Origin: Sporosarcina luteola
Lineage (GTDB): Bacteria; Bacillota; Bacilli; Bacillales_A; Planococcaceae
NCBI RefSeq assembly: GCF_023715245.1
Contig: NZ_JAMBNV010000006.1
Coordinates: 1 to 64,000 of the forward strand
DNA: 64,000 nucleotides
Direction: 5' to 3'
Below the pieces are notes generated by a model. That model worked only from the letters and a program-made list of their open reading frames with translations. It was not told the origin of the DNA and made no database searches. Shown here piece after piece: positions 41,008 through 50,700 of the stretch. How positions within the stretch are numbered: position 1 is the first letter of the stretch; each line of letters begins with the position of its first letter. The position numbers were made by a program, and so were the translations under genes.

Positions 41008-41538
41008 TTGAATACGAAAAATCTTATGTTGATGGCGCTATTGGTTTCAGTCGGTGCTGCTTTGTACTTGGTCATACCGGGTTACGGTGAAGGCATGAAG
41101 CCTGACTTCATGCTGACGATGATGTTCATCGGCATCTTTTTATTCCCGGACGTCAAGAGCGTCTTTTTACTGGGAGCGACGACCGGAGTCCTATCAGGGA
41201 TCTTTACAAGTTTCCCAGGAGGATTCATACCGAATATCATCGATAAGTTCATTACGGCGTTTATTGTTTTTGCGGTCATTGCACTACTTAGAAAAGCTGC
41301 AAACCATATTATCGTTTCAACAATCATCGCTTGCTGCGGAACACTGCTTTCAGGAACAATTTTTCTATCCGTCGCCATTTTCGTCATTGGCGCGAAAGTA
41401 CCTTTTGGATTATTGTTCGTAACAGTCGTCCTACCCGCAATCGCTATGAACGGTATAGTATTTTTCATCATCTACCCGATCATTCAAACTTTGTTGAAGC
41501 GTACTTCATTTAAAACAGCATTATCCAATTCAAACTAA
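41008..41538 (+). CDS. trpP: tryptophan transporter TrpP (YhaG)
   Basis: A 176-residue membrane protein for tryptophan uptake, small integral permease with about five to six helices. The start is TTG at 41008, nine bases after GAGGAG. Family-like parts are PDFMLTMMFIGIFLFPD and TTGVLSGIFTSFPGGFIPNIIDKF. Location between hit and yhaH matches B. subtilis. The leader holds TRAP-type repeats, supporting the identification and indicating repression when tryptophan is plentiful. Confidence 0.92.
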   Translation: MNTKNLMLMALLVSVGAALYLVIPGYGEGMKPDFMLTMMFIGIFLFPDVKSVFLLGATTGVLSGIFTSFPGGFIPNIIDKFITAFIVFAVIALLRKAANHIIVSTIIACCGTLLSGTIFLSVAIFVIGAKVPFGLLFVTVVLPAIAMNGIVFFIIYPIIQTLLKRTSFKTALSNSN

Positions 41539-41568
41539 AAGCTTTCCTCTCATGGGGAAAGCTTTTTT
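41537..41568 (+). terminator. terminator of trpP
   Basis: AAAAGCTTTCC and GGGAAAGCTTTTTT with a short loop and a T run. Confidence 0.88.
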
Positions 41569-41646
41569 CATTTGCCCGAAACAGTTTGCCATGTTTTAAT
41601 TAAACTATGAAAAGGAATACTATTCGAAATGAAAGGAGTGCACTCC

Positions 41647-42012
41647 ATGAAAGCATCTACGTTTTTGGCGGGTTTACTTGCAGGTTCGGTGACGGCCGCT
41701 GTCACTGTATTATTTTCCACTCCGCAAACGGGCAGCGAAATCCGCTCGACCGTTAAGGGCGCTTCAACTGACATGAAACATAAATTGAGTGACGTGAAAG
41801 GAAGAATTGCTGAGTTGAAAAACTCTATCACACATATGACGAAGGAAGCGAGTGAGTTAGTTCCTGATGCGGTTAATGGAATTAAGGGGTCTATCGACCA
41901 ATGGCAACTCTCGACCGATTCGAATAGACTAAAGCTCGAGAAGGAACTTTCAGCGATTCAGACGTCACTAGCTGAATTGGAACAATCGATAGCAGAACAA
42001 CAGAAATCATAG
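41647..42012 (+). CDS. yhaH: YtxH-domain protein (YhaH)
   Basis: A 121-residue protein; ATG at 41647 with AAAGGAG upstream. The N-terminal membrane helix (about 4-24, FLAGLLAGSVTAAVTVLFST) and the GSEIRSTVKGAS segment are typical of YtxH proteins; the rest is a helical coiled-coil stretch (about 45-120). YtxH-type proteins are general-stress linked in bacilli, with no known biochemical role. The neighbours match yhaGH of B. subtilis. Confidence 0.88.
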   Translation: MKASTFLAGLLAGSVTAAVTVLFSTPQTGSEIRSTVKGASTDMKHKLSDVKGRIAELKNSITHMTKEASELVPDAVNGIKGSIDQWQLSTDSNRLKLEKELSAIQTSLAELEQSIAEQQKS

Positions 42013-42019
42013 ACTTGAT

Positions 42020-42062
42020 AATAGCCAAACTCGATATATATTGAGTTTGGCTATATTGCTTT
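42020..42062 (+). terminator. terminator of yhaH
   Basis: ATAGCCAAACTC pairs with GAGTTTGGCTAT. It may also serve the convergent gene that ends at 42084. Confidence 0.8.
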
Positions 42063-42083
42063 CCGTCAGCCGCTGCTCTTTTT

Positions 42084-42524
42084 TTATTTCACATTAAATA
42101 TCCCTTTACCAGTTTCCATATTTATAGGTAATGATGAATGTTCATGAGCGATGACCCACGATTCATTCGATTTTTTTAAACCAAATGTAAACCGATTTGT
42201 CATTTGACGAAGTTTCTCACAAGAATCTTCTAGGTAAGCAGCAAACGTCACAGCACAATGAACGAATGCCAGATCTGAATTTTCTTCAACTACTAGATCA
42301 TCAAACTCGACTTTTAGTAAAATACCATCCGCACTCAGTCCTTTAAACCACTCCACCACATTCTCCTTCCATGAAGAAATACCCTTGCTCTCCCAGTTCC
42401 CCCAGCAATCATAAATATGCACTTCGGAAGCATACAGGGATAAGAACTTTTCAACATCTTTTTCGTAAACAGCCGATCTGTAATTTTCAAGTACGTCTTG
42501 AACTTTTAAAAAGCCCTCCGTCAT
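42084..42524 (-). CDS. SnoaL/NTF2-like protein of unknown function
   Basis: A 146-residue product with start ATG at 42524 (AAAGGGGA upstream). The pattern VLENYRSAVYEKDVEKFLSLYASEVHIYDCWGNWE, then GISSWKENVVEWF, then a VHCAVTFAAY strand and a FGLKKSNESWVIAHEHSS end is typical of ketosteroid-isomerase-like SnoaL/DUF4440 proteins; such folds often bind small hydrophobic ligands. No catalytic identification is possible. It is in an accessory insert between yhaH and scoC, in an AT-rich part. Confidence 0.75.
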   Translation of the reverse strand: MTEGFLKVQDVLENYRSAVYEKDVEKFLSLYASEVHIYDCWGNWESKGISSWKENVVEWFKGLSADGILLKVEFDDLVVEENSDLAFVHCAVTFAAYLEDSCEKLRQMTNRFTFGLKKSNESWVIAHEHSSLPINMETGKGIFNVK

Positions 42525-42668
42525 TACGTGCATCCCCTTTACTAATTTCAGAAATGGAAGTGTGTTACATAAATGAATTCTACATTCAAACATCTTATTC
42601 CTTCTTAATTAACCCGCACAGTCGGTTGAACAAGGTCTGGATTTCTACTACCATTAGAGGTGGATTAA

Positions 42669-43067
42669 TTGAAAAAAAATGCGTTTTTAATTTTGTTGGC
42701 AAGTCTATTTATGGTTTCGGCTTGTACAAATGGAAAGACACAATCATTAGAAACATTTTATATGAATGCAAAAATCGTAAATGTAGATAAAGTCATCATT
42801 CAAGACGGTTCAACTGGCTCTTCAAAAACAATAACTAATCAAGAACAGATTGATGAATTTCTAACTTTAATTAAAGATATAGAATTTACTCCGCAAAACA
42901 ATCAAGAAAAACGTGTAGGTTGGCGGTACGGTATTACTCTTTTTGATGGTGAAAGAGAATTTAAATTCACGTTAAATAATATTGGTAACACCTATTATGA
43001 CTCAACCCCAGATATTCATCCGATTGTAGATAATTACTACAAACAGTTGGATAGTGTAGAAGAATAA
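42669..43067 (+). CDS. putative lipoprotein
   Basis: A 132-residue product starting at TTG with GAGGTGG upstream. A lipoprotein signal peptide with lipobox VSAC (Cys19) is followed by about 110 residues of beta-rich sequence (FYMNAKIVNVDKVIIQDGST, YGITLFDGEREFKFTLNNIG). No family recognised; layout resembles small DUF-type envelope lipoproteins of bacilli. It will depend on Lgt (27847-28653). A weak hairpin follows at about 43098-43128. Confidence 0.75.
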   Translation: MKKNAFLILLASLFMVSACTNGKTQSLETFYMNAKIVNVDKVIIQDGSTGSSKTITNQEQIDEFLTLIKDIEFTPQNNQEKRVGWRYGITLFDGEREFKFTLNNIGNTYYDSTPDIHPIVDNYYKQLDSVEE

Positions 43068-43160
43068 ATGTATCTCCCTTAAATTATGAAGGTATCTAAC
43101 GCACTGAAAGAAATCTCTAAGTGCGTTTAATATGTATTCATTTGCAAAAAGAATCGAAGT

Positions 43161-43284
43161 AGATTGAAGTGTAAGGCGGCGACTCCAGCGGGAACAGCGC
43201 GAGCTGAAGACCCTGGACTGAGCGTAGCGAAGGAAGCGGCTGAAGCCGTGCCCGCGGAAAGCGTCCGCCTGAAACGGAAATCAA
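43161..43284. repeat. dispersed GC-rich repeat, copy 2
   Basis: Reads AGATTGAAGTGTAAGGCGGC, GACTCC..., CCCGCGGAAAGCGTCCGCCTG, matching the reverse complement of 22766-22887 along its length. It stands out as GC-rich in an AT-rich gap (43068-43456), which otherwise carries only the scoC promoter. Confidence 0.75.
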
Positions 43285-43412
43285 CGTATACAGAATAGTT
43301 TTTCAACCCCAAAACCACTTGGAAAACCCCACCATTTTAACTGTCGACACATCAATTCATTTAAGAATATATAGTATTTTTAGAATTTCAACTTCTTTAT
43401 TTGATATTTTCC

Positions 43413-43421
43413 TGCTATAAT
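43413..43421 (+). promoter_or_regulatory. extended -10 promoter of scoC
   Basis: TG at 43413-43414 followed by TATAAT (43416-43421), i.e. TGCTATAAT, with a poor -35. About 36 bases upstream of the scoC ATG. Confidence 0.6.
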
Positions 43422-43456
43422 GAAAAAGACAAACTATTTGATGTTGGAGGTATTTC

Positions 43457-44056
43457 ATGACTGAGCAAAAATTTTCCCCAAAAGAAGCAATGATTTATAG
43501 TCAACGCGTTGCCCAGATGTCAAAAGCACTTTGGAAAGCAGTAGAAAAGGATTGGCAGCAATGGATAAAACCTTATGACTTGAATATTAATGAACACCAT
43601 ATTCTATGGATTGCATACCATCTTCAAGGCGCAACCATTTCGGACATCGCAAAATTCGGCGTCATGCACGTCTCCACAGCTTTCAACTTTTCAAAGAAAC
43701 TTGAAGAGCGGGGATATCTGCAATTCTTCAAGAAAGACGACGATCGTCGGAATACATATGTATCTGTCACCGAGGAAGGTGAAGAACTACTTAATGGCAT
43801 GAATGAACGCTATTATGACTCAGATCATGGAATCCTGGACGGCTCGCTTCCGATGAAAGGCATTTATGGGAAGTTCCCTGAGTTTTTGGAAGTCATGTCT
43901 GTCATCCGGAATATTTACGGGGAAGATTTCATGGAAATATTCGAACTTGGTTTCAAACGGATCGATAATTCTTTTGACGATGACCTGGCCTCTTTGAACC
44001 ATTCCGAAAGAGAACCGCAAGAGACCGCTGAATTGCAGACGGCCGATGAAAAATAA
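43457..44056 (+). CDS. scoC: MarR-family transition-state regulator ScoC (Hpr)
   Basis: A 199-residue repressor that in B. subtilis controls extracellular proteases, sporulation and motility genes. The MarR winged helix covers about residues 25-125 with recognition helix around [19 protein letters not shown] and wing [17 protein letters not shown]. The C-terminal extension (about 130-199) is acidic and characteristic of this subgroup. Its place before prsA and after yhaH matches B. subtilis. Confidence 0.95.
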   Translation: MTEQKFSPKEAMIYSQRVAQMSKALWKAVEKDWQQWIKPYDLNINEHHILWIAYHLQGATISDIAKFGVMHVSTAFNFSKKLEERGYLQFFKKDDDRRNTYVSVTEEGEELLNGMNERYYDSDHGILDGSLPMKGIYGKFPEFLEVMSVIRNIYGEDFMEIFELGFKRIDNSFDDDLASLNHSEREPQETAELQTADEK

Positions 44057-44115
44057 TGTCATTTCCGACATGATTCTGCTATGATGAAGTGAAGGTTTAA
44101 AGAGGAGGAATTGAT

Positions 44116-44301
44116 TTGATCCTTATCGTTACTGTCATGTTTTCATTGTTTTATTTATTCCAAATCAATAAGATGACTTTCGCGTTATGTCAATCGCGGG
44201 AAATCCCTGAAGAAAAGCAACCAAAAATATATCGCACAGTCAATATCTTAATTACGATCTTGATTCTTTCGTTCTATCTTGAAGTGCTATTGAACGTATA
44301 A
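44116..44301 (+). CDS. small two-helix membrane protein
   Basis: A 61-residue product starting at TTG with AGGAGG seven bases upstream. It has hydrophobic helices at about 1-16 and 41-60 and a charged middle (ALCQSREIPEEKQPKIYRTV). It follows scoC by 60 bases, ends at a strong terminator and lies in the place of yhaI/yhzF-type small genes; I cannot name it with confidence. Confidence 0.65.
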   Translation: MILIVTVMFSLFYLFQINKMTFALCQSREIPEEKQPKIYRTVNILITILILSFYLEVLLNV

Positions 44302-44306
44302 GATTG

Positions 44307-44346
44307 AAAAAGTCCAGCCCCCTATTTCAGGGAGTTGGACTTTTTC
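44307..44346. terminator. bidirectional terminator
   Basis: AAAAAGTCCA pairs with TGGACTTTTT with a bulged CCC.GGG continuation. It separates the convergent small membrane gene and the YjcZ-type gene. Confidence 0.82.
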
Positions 44347-44348
44347 TT

Positions 44349-44441
44349 TTAGTACAAGTACGCAGCTCCGACGATGATCAACAGAATGAACAGCACAACA
44401 ATCAAAGCGAATCCAGAAGAGCCATGGCCATATCCACTCAT
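44349..44441 (-). CDS. YjcZ-family sporulation protein, 30 aa
   Basis: A very short frame with a good AGGAGG ribosome site seven bases before the ATG: MSGYGHGSSG then one hydrophobic helix ending AAYLY. This Gly/His head plus single membrane helix is the pattern of the YjcZ family of spore-associated micro-proteins. The stop sits at a strong terminator. Its presence supports a spore-forming host. Confidence 0.8.
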   Translation of the reverse strand: MSGYGHGSSGFALIVVLFILLIIVGAAYLY

Positions 44442-44515
44442 TAGGGCACCTCCTCTCTCCTAGTATCCTATGCAACCAATGATTACTCGTTTTAGGCATT
44501 TGGTAAGGAACCTTT

Positions 44516-44544
44516 TTGTTTTATGATCGTTTTTATGGTATAGT
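44516..44544 (+). promoter_or_regulatory. prsA promoter
   Basis: TTGTTT (44516-44521), a 17-base spacer and TATAGT (44539-44544), 38 bases upstream of the prsA start. Confidence 0.6.
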
Positions 44545-44582
44545 ATCAACTGTTGTAGAGAAAAGTTAGGGGAGAAAAAACC

Positions 44583-45467
44583 ATGAAAAAGACAGTCCTT
44601 GCTATGACAATGGCGGCCTCAGTATTAACAATGGCTGCATGTAGTGATCAAAAAGCGGCTGATGAGGAAATCATCGCCACAACTAAAGTCGGAACTATTA
44701 CAAAAGAAGATCTATATGAGGAAATGAAAGATGCAGTTGGCCTACCAGTAATGGAAAACTTGCTTCTTCAACAAGTGTTGGAAACGGAGTACAAAGTTTC
44801 GGACAAGGAATGGAAAGAAGAAGTTAAATCACAAAAAGATGCGCTAGGAGATAATTTCGAGATGTACCTCCAACAACAAGGCGTCTCTGAAAAGTTCTTT
44901 GAAAAGAACGTAAAATCCCAAATGATCCAGAAGAAAATGATCGAGTCATTGAAAGTGTCTGATGAAGAGATCGCAAAAGGCGTGGAACGTGCAAAAACGG
45001 AAATTCATGCTCGCCATATCGTTGTTAAAGACGAAGATACTGCGAAAGAGGTATTGGCGAAAGTGAAGGATGGTGGAGATTTCGCTGAATTGGCGAAAGA
45101 ATATTCCACTGAACCTGTTGCAGAACAAACAGGCGGAGACCTCGGATGGTTCGGCCCGGGCAAAATGGTACAAGAGTTCGAAGATGCGGCATATTCCCTT
45201 AAAAAAGGTGAAATCAGTGAACCTGTAAAAACAAGCTTCGGTTACCATATCATTGAAATGCTCGACACTCGTAAAGCTGAAACTGAGAAGACAGAAGAAG
45301 AAATTAAAACTGAAATTGAAGATGGATTGAAACGTGTCCAATTCGAAGAGAAGCTTCAAGAATTGATTAAAGCGGCTGACGTCGATATTAAAGTCGATGA
45401 GTTCAAGAAAGCTTTGGACAGCTACTTGCCAGCAACAGCTGATAAGGAAGATAAAGAAAAGAAATAA
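44583..45467 (+). CDS. prsA: foldase lipoprotein PrsA (peptidyl-prolyl isomerase)
   Basis: Membrane-anchored extracellular chaperone that helps secreted proteins fold. The 294-residue product has a signal peptide with lipobox TMAAC (Cys20), an N-terminal SurA-like chaperone part, a parvulin domain (about 138-235, ARHIVVKDEDTAKEV ... GGDLGWFGPGKMVQEFEDAAYSL ... TSFGYHIIEML) and a charged Lys-rich tail. In B. subtilis it follows hpr/scoC, and ScoC-linked regulation is plausible. Confidence 0.97.
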   Translation: MKKTVLAMTMAASVLTMAACSDQKAADEEIIATTKVGTITKEDLYEEMKDAVGLPVMENLLLQQVLETEYKVSDKEWKEEVKSQKDALGDNFEMYLQQQGVSEKFFEKNVKSQMIQKKMIESLKVSDEEIAKGVERAKTEIHARHIVVKDEDTAKEVLAKVKDGGDFAELAKEYSTEPVAEQTGGDLGWFGPGKMVQEFEDAAYSLKKGEISEPVKTSFGYHIIEMLDTRKAETEKTEEEIKTEIEDGLKRVQFEEKLQELIKAADVDIKVDEFKKALDSYLPATADKEDKEKK

Positions 45468-45473
45468 GATTGT

Positions 45474-45525
45474 AAAGGGCTGTCTGCAAATCGATCATCC
45501 ATCGACTTGCAGACAGCCCTTTTTT
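45474..45525. terminator. bidirectional terminator between prsA and yhaM
   Basis: AAAGGGCTGTCTGCAA pairs with TTGCAGACAGCCCTTT around a TCG..CGA inner stem, followed by T6 on the plus strand. Confidence 0.9.
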
Positions 45526-46464
45526 CTATTCAATATTCGGTTTGTAGAAAGATCGGTTGTCCAGTGGGAAAATTCTTTCTGTGAATTCACCGTTCGCCGT
45601 CTTAGACATCGCCCGATCAAGCATATTCATTTTCGCATCGATATTATCGATATAATGAAGTATTTCCGCTTCCATCAACATCGGACGTTTCGGGCTTCCC
45701 CACTCTTCTTTGCCGTGGTGGGAGAGGACCATATGCTGAAGAAGCATCACTTCTTCCCCATGAATTTCGAGTTCGTCCGCTGCTTTCGATATTTCATTCA
45801 CCATGATTGTAATATGGCCGAGCAAGTTCCCTTCCACTGTATATTGCGTACCGATAGGACCAGATAGCTCGATCACTTTCCCGACATCGTGCAAGATGAT
45901 TCCTGCATATAGAAGATCCTTATTCAAAGAAGGATATAATTCGGCAATCGCCTTTCCGAGCTTCAACATGGATACGACATGATCTAGAAGCCCAGACACA
46001 TAATCATGATGGTTCCTAGTAGCAGCAGGGTAAACGAGGAAATCTGATTGGTGTTTTTTCAATAGATGTCTCGTGATCCGCTGGATATGCGGATTTTTCA
46101 TCTCGAAGAAGTATTGCAGCAGCTCTTCATAAAGCACTTCCTTGCTCTTTGCGGAAGATGGGACGAGATCCGATATCGTCACACCTTCGTCTTCTTTCGC
46201 AGGACGGATGCTTTTAATGCGCAGCTGGTTTTTCCCTCTGTATTCATGCACTTCTCCGCCGACTTTGACGATTGTTGCAGCAGCATACAGACGTTCATGC
46301 TCTTCACCGGCATCCCAAAGCTTCGCCTCGATATCACCGCTTTTATCTTGCAAAATGAGTGTCATGAACGGGCTCCCCTGTTGAGTGATCCCCTTCGTCG
46401 ATTGTTTAATGAGTAAATAAAGCTCAACCGGCTCCCCGACTTGATGTTCCAAAATTTTTTTCAC
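45526..46464 (-). CDS. yhaM: 3'-5' exoribonuclease YhaM
   Basis: A 312-residue nuclease with an N-terminal OB fold (about 10-95) and an HD domain ([34 protein letters not shown], the metal-binding His and Asp). In B. subtilis YhaM trims RNA and some DNA 3' ends. It overlaps yhaN by four bases and is the last gene of the unit. Confidence 0.95.
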   Translation of the reverse strand: MKKILEHQVGEPVELYLLIKQSTKGITQQGSPFMTLILQDKSGDIEAKLWDAGEEHERLYAAATIVKVGGEVHEYRGKNQLRIKSIRPAKEDEGVTISDLVPSSAKSKEVLYEELLQYFFEMKNPHIQRITRHLLKKHQSDFLVYPAATRNHHDYVSGLLDHVVSMLKLGKAIAELYPSLNKDLLYAGIILHDVGKVIELSGPIGTQYTVEGNLLGHITIMVNEISKAADELEIHGEEVMLLQHMVLSHHGKEEWGSPKRPMLMEAEILHYIDNIDAKMNMLDRAMSKTANGEFTERIFPLDNRSFYKPNIE

Positions 46465-49349
46465 CTTATCATCGCCCCCTTGGCGCTTCCAATGTCGGAA
46501 ACGTTAATAATCGTAGCATTTGTCCAGTATTCTACTATCTTATCATGACATGTGAAATAGATGAACTGATGCTTCGCACTTAGCCGCTCCATTATTTTAA
46601 ACATACGTGATGATCTCATTTCGTCAAAGTGGACAAAAGGATCATCCATTACTAGTGGAAAAGGTGCCGTTTTTTCTTTTGCGGCTGCAAGCGACAAGCG
46701 CAAAGCAATATACGCCTGTTCCTTTGTCGCCTGGCTAAGTTCAATAATTGGATACCGCCTTCCATCTTGGGCAACGGCATGGAAGTATCCATTTTCCGAT
46801 AATGCGAGTGACATGTAAGTGCCTCCCGTCAGTTCACTAAACAGTTTTTCCGCTCCATTTAGCACTTCGGGCAGCTTCTTCTCCTTTAATTCCTCCATCA
46901 TGCCTTTAATCGCTTCAACAACCGCTTGGCGGACCGACCATTGTTTCGCAAGCTCGCCAAACTCCGCCTTCTTCATTTCAAACAGTTGTTGTTTCCGCTG
47001 ATAGGAGTCATCCGTCAACAGCTTCTCCGTTTCAACTTCCAATGAGGCTTTTTCTTTCACAAACGAATTCATTATTTCTTCGAGGTCTGCTAGACGTCTT
47101 TCAACTTCATGGACTTCTTCTCGGAGCTCTCCTTCCGAACGGCCGCTAACATCCTCACCAGCGCCATGCACTGACAACTGGGATTCGATATCTTCAAGTT
47201 GCTGCATCAACGTCAACGATTCCTGATAGTCGGCATAAGCTTTGTAATACTGCTCTTCCGTCTCTACTCCAGCTTCTGTGAATAAATCTTGTTGTTGACT
47301 GCGCAAGGAAGATAGCAGCTCTCCCACTTCCTGTTTCTGCATTTGGGTTTCTTCAATCTTCTGCGTTAAGGCTTTAAACGCTTGCGCTTTTTCTTTTACA
47401 GACAGATAGTCAGACCGCAATTTCTCATAGATCGACGATTCGGATGCCCCCGCCGGAACAAGCCGTTCGACCTCTGTTTGCCTCATGCGGATTTTGTCTT
47501 GTATCTCTGCAGATTGGCGTGCAGCGTCTTCCAGCTCGCGTTCTATTTCCTGCAACGAGCGTGCCATGCCGAAAAACTCATGAAGGATGCCCGGATTCGG
47601 GATTTTCCGCAGGCCATAGGCAACAAAGAATTCGCTTATTGATTGTTCGAGACGTTCCTTCTCTTGCACGATTGCCCCATACTCTTCCTCCAGCACACCC
47701 ATCTTCCGTTCATTCGCCTTGGCTGCCTCTTCTAGCAAGCTGTGCCTCTGTTCATAGTCTTGCACTTTTACGATGAGCGCTTCCATCTCCGCTTCCTGTC
47801 CTGCATATTCGTTAATGAAACGCTCCATTTCAACATTCTTGAGTGACGGCTGATCGCTGCGCTTGCCTATTTTTGAAAGTGCGGCAATGACCGCTAGGCA
47901 CGCACCAAGTCCGACGACTATCCATTGGTCCCCGATCAACCCTACAATGGAGATGGCAGCTGCGACAAGTAGAACCATCCAAAGCAGTTGCGGGTTTCCA
48001 TCATCCCGGCTTGAGCGGCTCATGTGTACATACGCTTTCGCTTCAGCCAATCGCCTTCGGATCGACGGCCACTCTTCAGCTTGTTTCTTTTCCGCTTCCG
48101 TAGGGGAATTCTTTTGCAATGAAAGCTGGTCGGTTCGAATGTCGCGAAGTTCGTTCTCCAATTGGGTAAGCTGCCGATCTATATACCCGATCTGTTGATT
48201 CATATCATTCAGTTCCTGCAGTTGTCCGTATAGAAACTCTTCCTGATGAATCGAAACGTCGGCCTGCAACAGCTCGTCCGATGTATCCAAGCCTAATCGA
48301 TCGAGCAGGCGCATCCTCTTCAAATTCAGCTGAGTTAACCTTTCATGGATGGAGCCAACAGCTGACCGCCACTCATGCCATTCCGGCTCTCGTGCAAGCA
48401 ATCGCTCCATTTCCGTAAGCATTTCGGGACGCGGATAAGTAGGGATTTTCTCCGCCATTGCCGTTAGCTCAGCACTCAGACCGCGCTTCTTCGCCTCCAG
48501 CTCCGTCAATCTGCCGCTGATCATCTCAAATCGACGTATGCCGTCAGACGGAAAGGAAGATTTCCGTACTTCGTCCAGCCTTCTTGCAAGGTTACGCTTC
48601 CGCTCTCTCAACGGCAATAATTGCAGCTCCAGTTCGAGTGCACGATATTGGTCCCGCAACGATTCATATGCCGCTTTCGCTTCTAGCCATTCCCTTTCTA
48701 TTTCATGGATCCTATCCATTTTCGGAGCAAAGGTTGCCATCCGCTCCTGTTCACTTTTCAGCTCTTTCTCCATCTCCTTCAACTCGATGGCCCGGACGTT
48801 CATTTCAGGATTACGGCCAGATTTCTTGAATAAATCCCCCATTTCCTTCTCCATCTTTTTTTCAACACGCAATAATGTGTCGACACCTGTTGTGCCCGAA
48901 GAGAGGAGCGTCCGGCTTAATTCGGTCTCGTCCATCCGTTCGAAGCCTTGCAATTGAAGAATAGAGAACGAAAAAATTGATTCAAATGAAGCCCGGTCAT
49001 ATTGCCGTACCAATGCTTTTACAGCTTCTTCGCCGCCTGTCGTGCCATCCTCGAAATAGACGGTGACGTCACCAGATGATTTTCCTTGCACCCGTTCTAC
49101 GATGCAATTTCCATAAACTTCATCATGCAAATGGACTTGACCGCCAAATTTACCGCCTGCTTTCGGTTCATATCGAAGCTGTGCGCTATTCTTTTGCGGA
49201 AAGCCAAAAAGCGTCTGCACGATGAATTGCTGGATTGTCGTCTTGCCCGCTTCATTGTGGCCGTAAATTACATTTATGCCGTCACGGAAATCGATTGTCT
49301 TGTTTTCATGCTTCCCGAAGCCGTAAATGACTAACTTTCGAATTTTCAT
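46461..49349 (-). CDS. yhaN: YhaN, SbcC/Rad50-like coiled-coil ATPase
   Basis: A 962-residue protein with Walker [15 protein letters not shown] at about 29-42, long coiled-coil arms interrupted by a hydrophobic segment (about 448-482: [31 protein letters not shown]), a C-terminal signature [19 protein letters not shown] and Walker [15 protein letters not shown]. This matches the B. subtilis YhaN length. It overlaps yhaO by four bases, so the ATPase and the YhaO nuclease are coupled, like SbcCD. The internal hydrophobic pair suggests membrane association. Confidence 0.93.
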   Translation of the reverse strand: MKIRKLVIYGFGKHENKTIDFRDGINVIYGHNEAGKTTIQQFIVQTLFGFPQKNSAQLRYEPKAGGKFGGQVHLHDEVYGNCIVERVQGKSSGDVTVYFEDGTTGGEEAVKALVRQYDRASFESIFSFSILQLQGFERMDETELSRTLLSSGTTGVDTLLRVEKKMEKEMGDLFKKSGRNPEMNVRAIELKEMEKELKSEQERMATFAPKMDRIHEIEREWLEAKAAYESLRDQYRALELELQLLPLRERKRNLARRLDEVRKSSFPSDGIRRFEMISGRLTELEAKKRGLSAELTAMAEKIPTYPRPEMLTEMERLLAREPEWHEWRSAVGSIHERLTQLNLKRMRLLDRLGLDTSDELLQADVSIHQEEFLYGQLQELNDMNQQIGYIDRQLTQLENELRDIRTDQLSLQKNSPTEAEKKQAEEWPSIRRRLAEAKAYVHMSRSSRDDGNPQLLWMVLLVAAAISIVGLIGDQWIVVGLGACLAVIAALSKIGKRSDQPSLKNVEMERFINEYAGQEAEMEALIVKVQDYEQRHSLLEEAAKANERKMGVLEEEYGAIVQEKERLEQSISEFFVAYGLRKIPNPGILHEFFGMARSLQEIERELEDAARQSAEIQDKIRMRQTEVERLVPAGASESSIYEKLRSDYLSVKEKAQAFKALTQKIEETQMQKQEVGELLSSLRSQQQDLFTEAGVETEEQYYKAYADYQESLTLMQQLEDIESQLSVHGAGEDVSGRSEGELREEVHEVERRLADLEEIMNSFVKEKASLEVETEKLLTDDSYQRKQQLFEMKKAEFGELAKQWSVRQAVVEAIKGMMEELKEKKLPEVLNGAEKLFSELTGGTYMSLALSENGYFHAVAQDGRRYPIIELSQATKEQAYIALRLSLAAAKEKTAPFPLVMDDPFVHFDEMRSSRMFKIMERLSAKHQFIYFTCHDKIVEYWTNATIINVSDIGSAKGAMIR

Positions 49350-50575
49350 CTATTCACCTCCAGCACTGTCGGCAATTCATTCAACAGGAGTTTCTCAACT
49401 TCATTCCGTAAATCTTTTATATCTTCTTCCTTCAACGGGTCAAGGTATCGCGCTGTCCGGACATGTTGATAAACGTCTCCAAGCACATGTTTCCAATCGT
49501 TTTCTGACCAGCTGTCGACTTGTCCAAGGACGGATTCCAGGAGCGAATTGTTTTCTTGCCTATGGAAAGTGTTTAGTACGGTCAAACGCTGTACCCACAC
49601 AAAAGGTTCATGCATATCCAATATTTCACGGATAGTTTCCAGCCATATGTCTTCGGCTGTTTGTGCAAAAAAGGCGGCGGTTTCCTCGTCGAGATTGAGA
49701 ATTTCAACATCGACGACAGACGGCCCATGTTCGGAAACGAATGAAAGTAGCGCATCCTCACAGACGGCAAGCCATTCATTCGCATGCCGGATATCGACAC
49801 AAGGAATTTGGATTTTCCCAAAATGAACGGCTGATGTCGGAATGAATGTCAAGATCGCCTCCGATTTACTAAGCTCTACATCGAAAAAACCTTTTTCACC
49901 CGATTCATTCCGGTGGCGTCCTTGGATATTCCCCGGATAGACAATCGGCGGATCTTCCGATAAGTGTTGGCGTACATGGATATGGCCAAGTGCCCAGTAA
50001 TCATAATGCTTCGACTGCAGCTCCCCGATTGTGAAAGGCGAGTAGACCGCATGCGATTCATTTCCGGCTAGACTGCCGTGCAATAGTCCGATATGGAAGG
50101 ATTGATTATCCGACGCAGTCGGGTAGTTGCTGATCATTTCTTCCCGGACATGCCTATTCGGATAACTGAAGCCGTGGAGCACAACGTCCATGCCTCTCAC
50201 CGTCAATGATACTTCTTCCACGTCACCGGAAAACTCGTGGACATTTGGCGGCAGTTCGAAACGGGTCCAATTCCCACTCAGATGATCATGGTTCCCATAC
50301 GTGATATAGACAGGAATTTCCGCTTCATGCAACTTTTCCATTCCATCTTGGAACTTCCGCTGTGCACGTAAGCTACGGTCTTCGCCATCATATAAATCTC
50401 CTACAATTACAATGAAGTCCGGAGACGTTTCCACGGCATAGTCAATAAATCGGTTAAATGCGGTGAACGTGCTCTCCCGCAATTCATTCAAACGTGCTGG
50501 CGGCAGTCCTGTCATCCCTTTGAATGGACTGTCGAGATGCAAATCAGCCGTATGGAGAAAACGGATTGTAGACAA
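49346..50575 (-). CDS. yhaO: YhaO metallophosphoesterase, SbcD-like nuclease
   Basis: A 409-residue calcineurin-like phosphoesterase; TTG start at 50575 (GGAGG 7 bases upstream). Phosphoesterase motifs are FLHTADLHLDSPFKG near the start, IVGDLYDGED, YGNHDHLSG, LLHGSLAGN and ALGHIHVRQ, which supply the two-metal site. With the downstream ATPase YhaN it forms a probable DNA-end or DNA-repair complex (inference from the SbcC/SbcD pair). Confidence 0.93.
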   Translation of the reverse strand: MSTIRFLHTADLHLDSPFKGMTGLPPARLNELRESTFTAFNRFIDYAVETSPDFIVIVGDLYDGEDRSLRAQRKFQDGMEKLHEAEIPVYITYGNHDHLSGNWTRFELPPNVHEFSGDVEEVSLTVRGMDVVLHGFSYPNRHVREEMISNYPTASDNQSFHIGLLHGSLAGNESHAVYSPFTIGELQSKHYDYWALGHIHVRQHLSEDPPIVYPGNIQGRHRNESGEKGFFDVELSKSEAILTFIPTSAVHFGKIQIPCVDIRHANEWLAVCEDALLSFVSEHGPSVVDVEILNLDEETAAFFAQTAEDIWLETIREILDMHEPFVWVQRLTVLNTFHRQENNSLLESVLGQVDSWSENDWKHVLGDVYQHVRTARYLDPLKEEDIKDLRNEVEKLLLNELPTVLEVNR

Positions 50576-50700
50576 GGAGCCCCCTCCCCTTTCCTGACGA
50601 ATATTTGTTCTAATTTTACCATATGCGAAAGGATAATAGAAAATATATATCATAGATAAAGCCGCTCTCCGTCGAACTTCCCGACGAAAAACGGCAATTA

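Noticed and set aside
42084..42593. Longer start for the SnoaL-like gene
   Set aside because: The upstream ATG lacks a ribosome site; AAAGGGGA fits the ATG at 42524.
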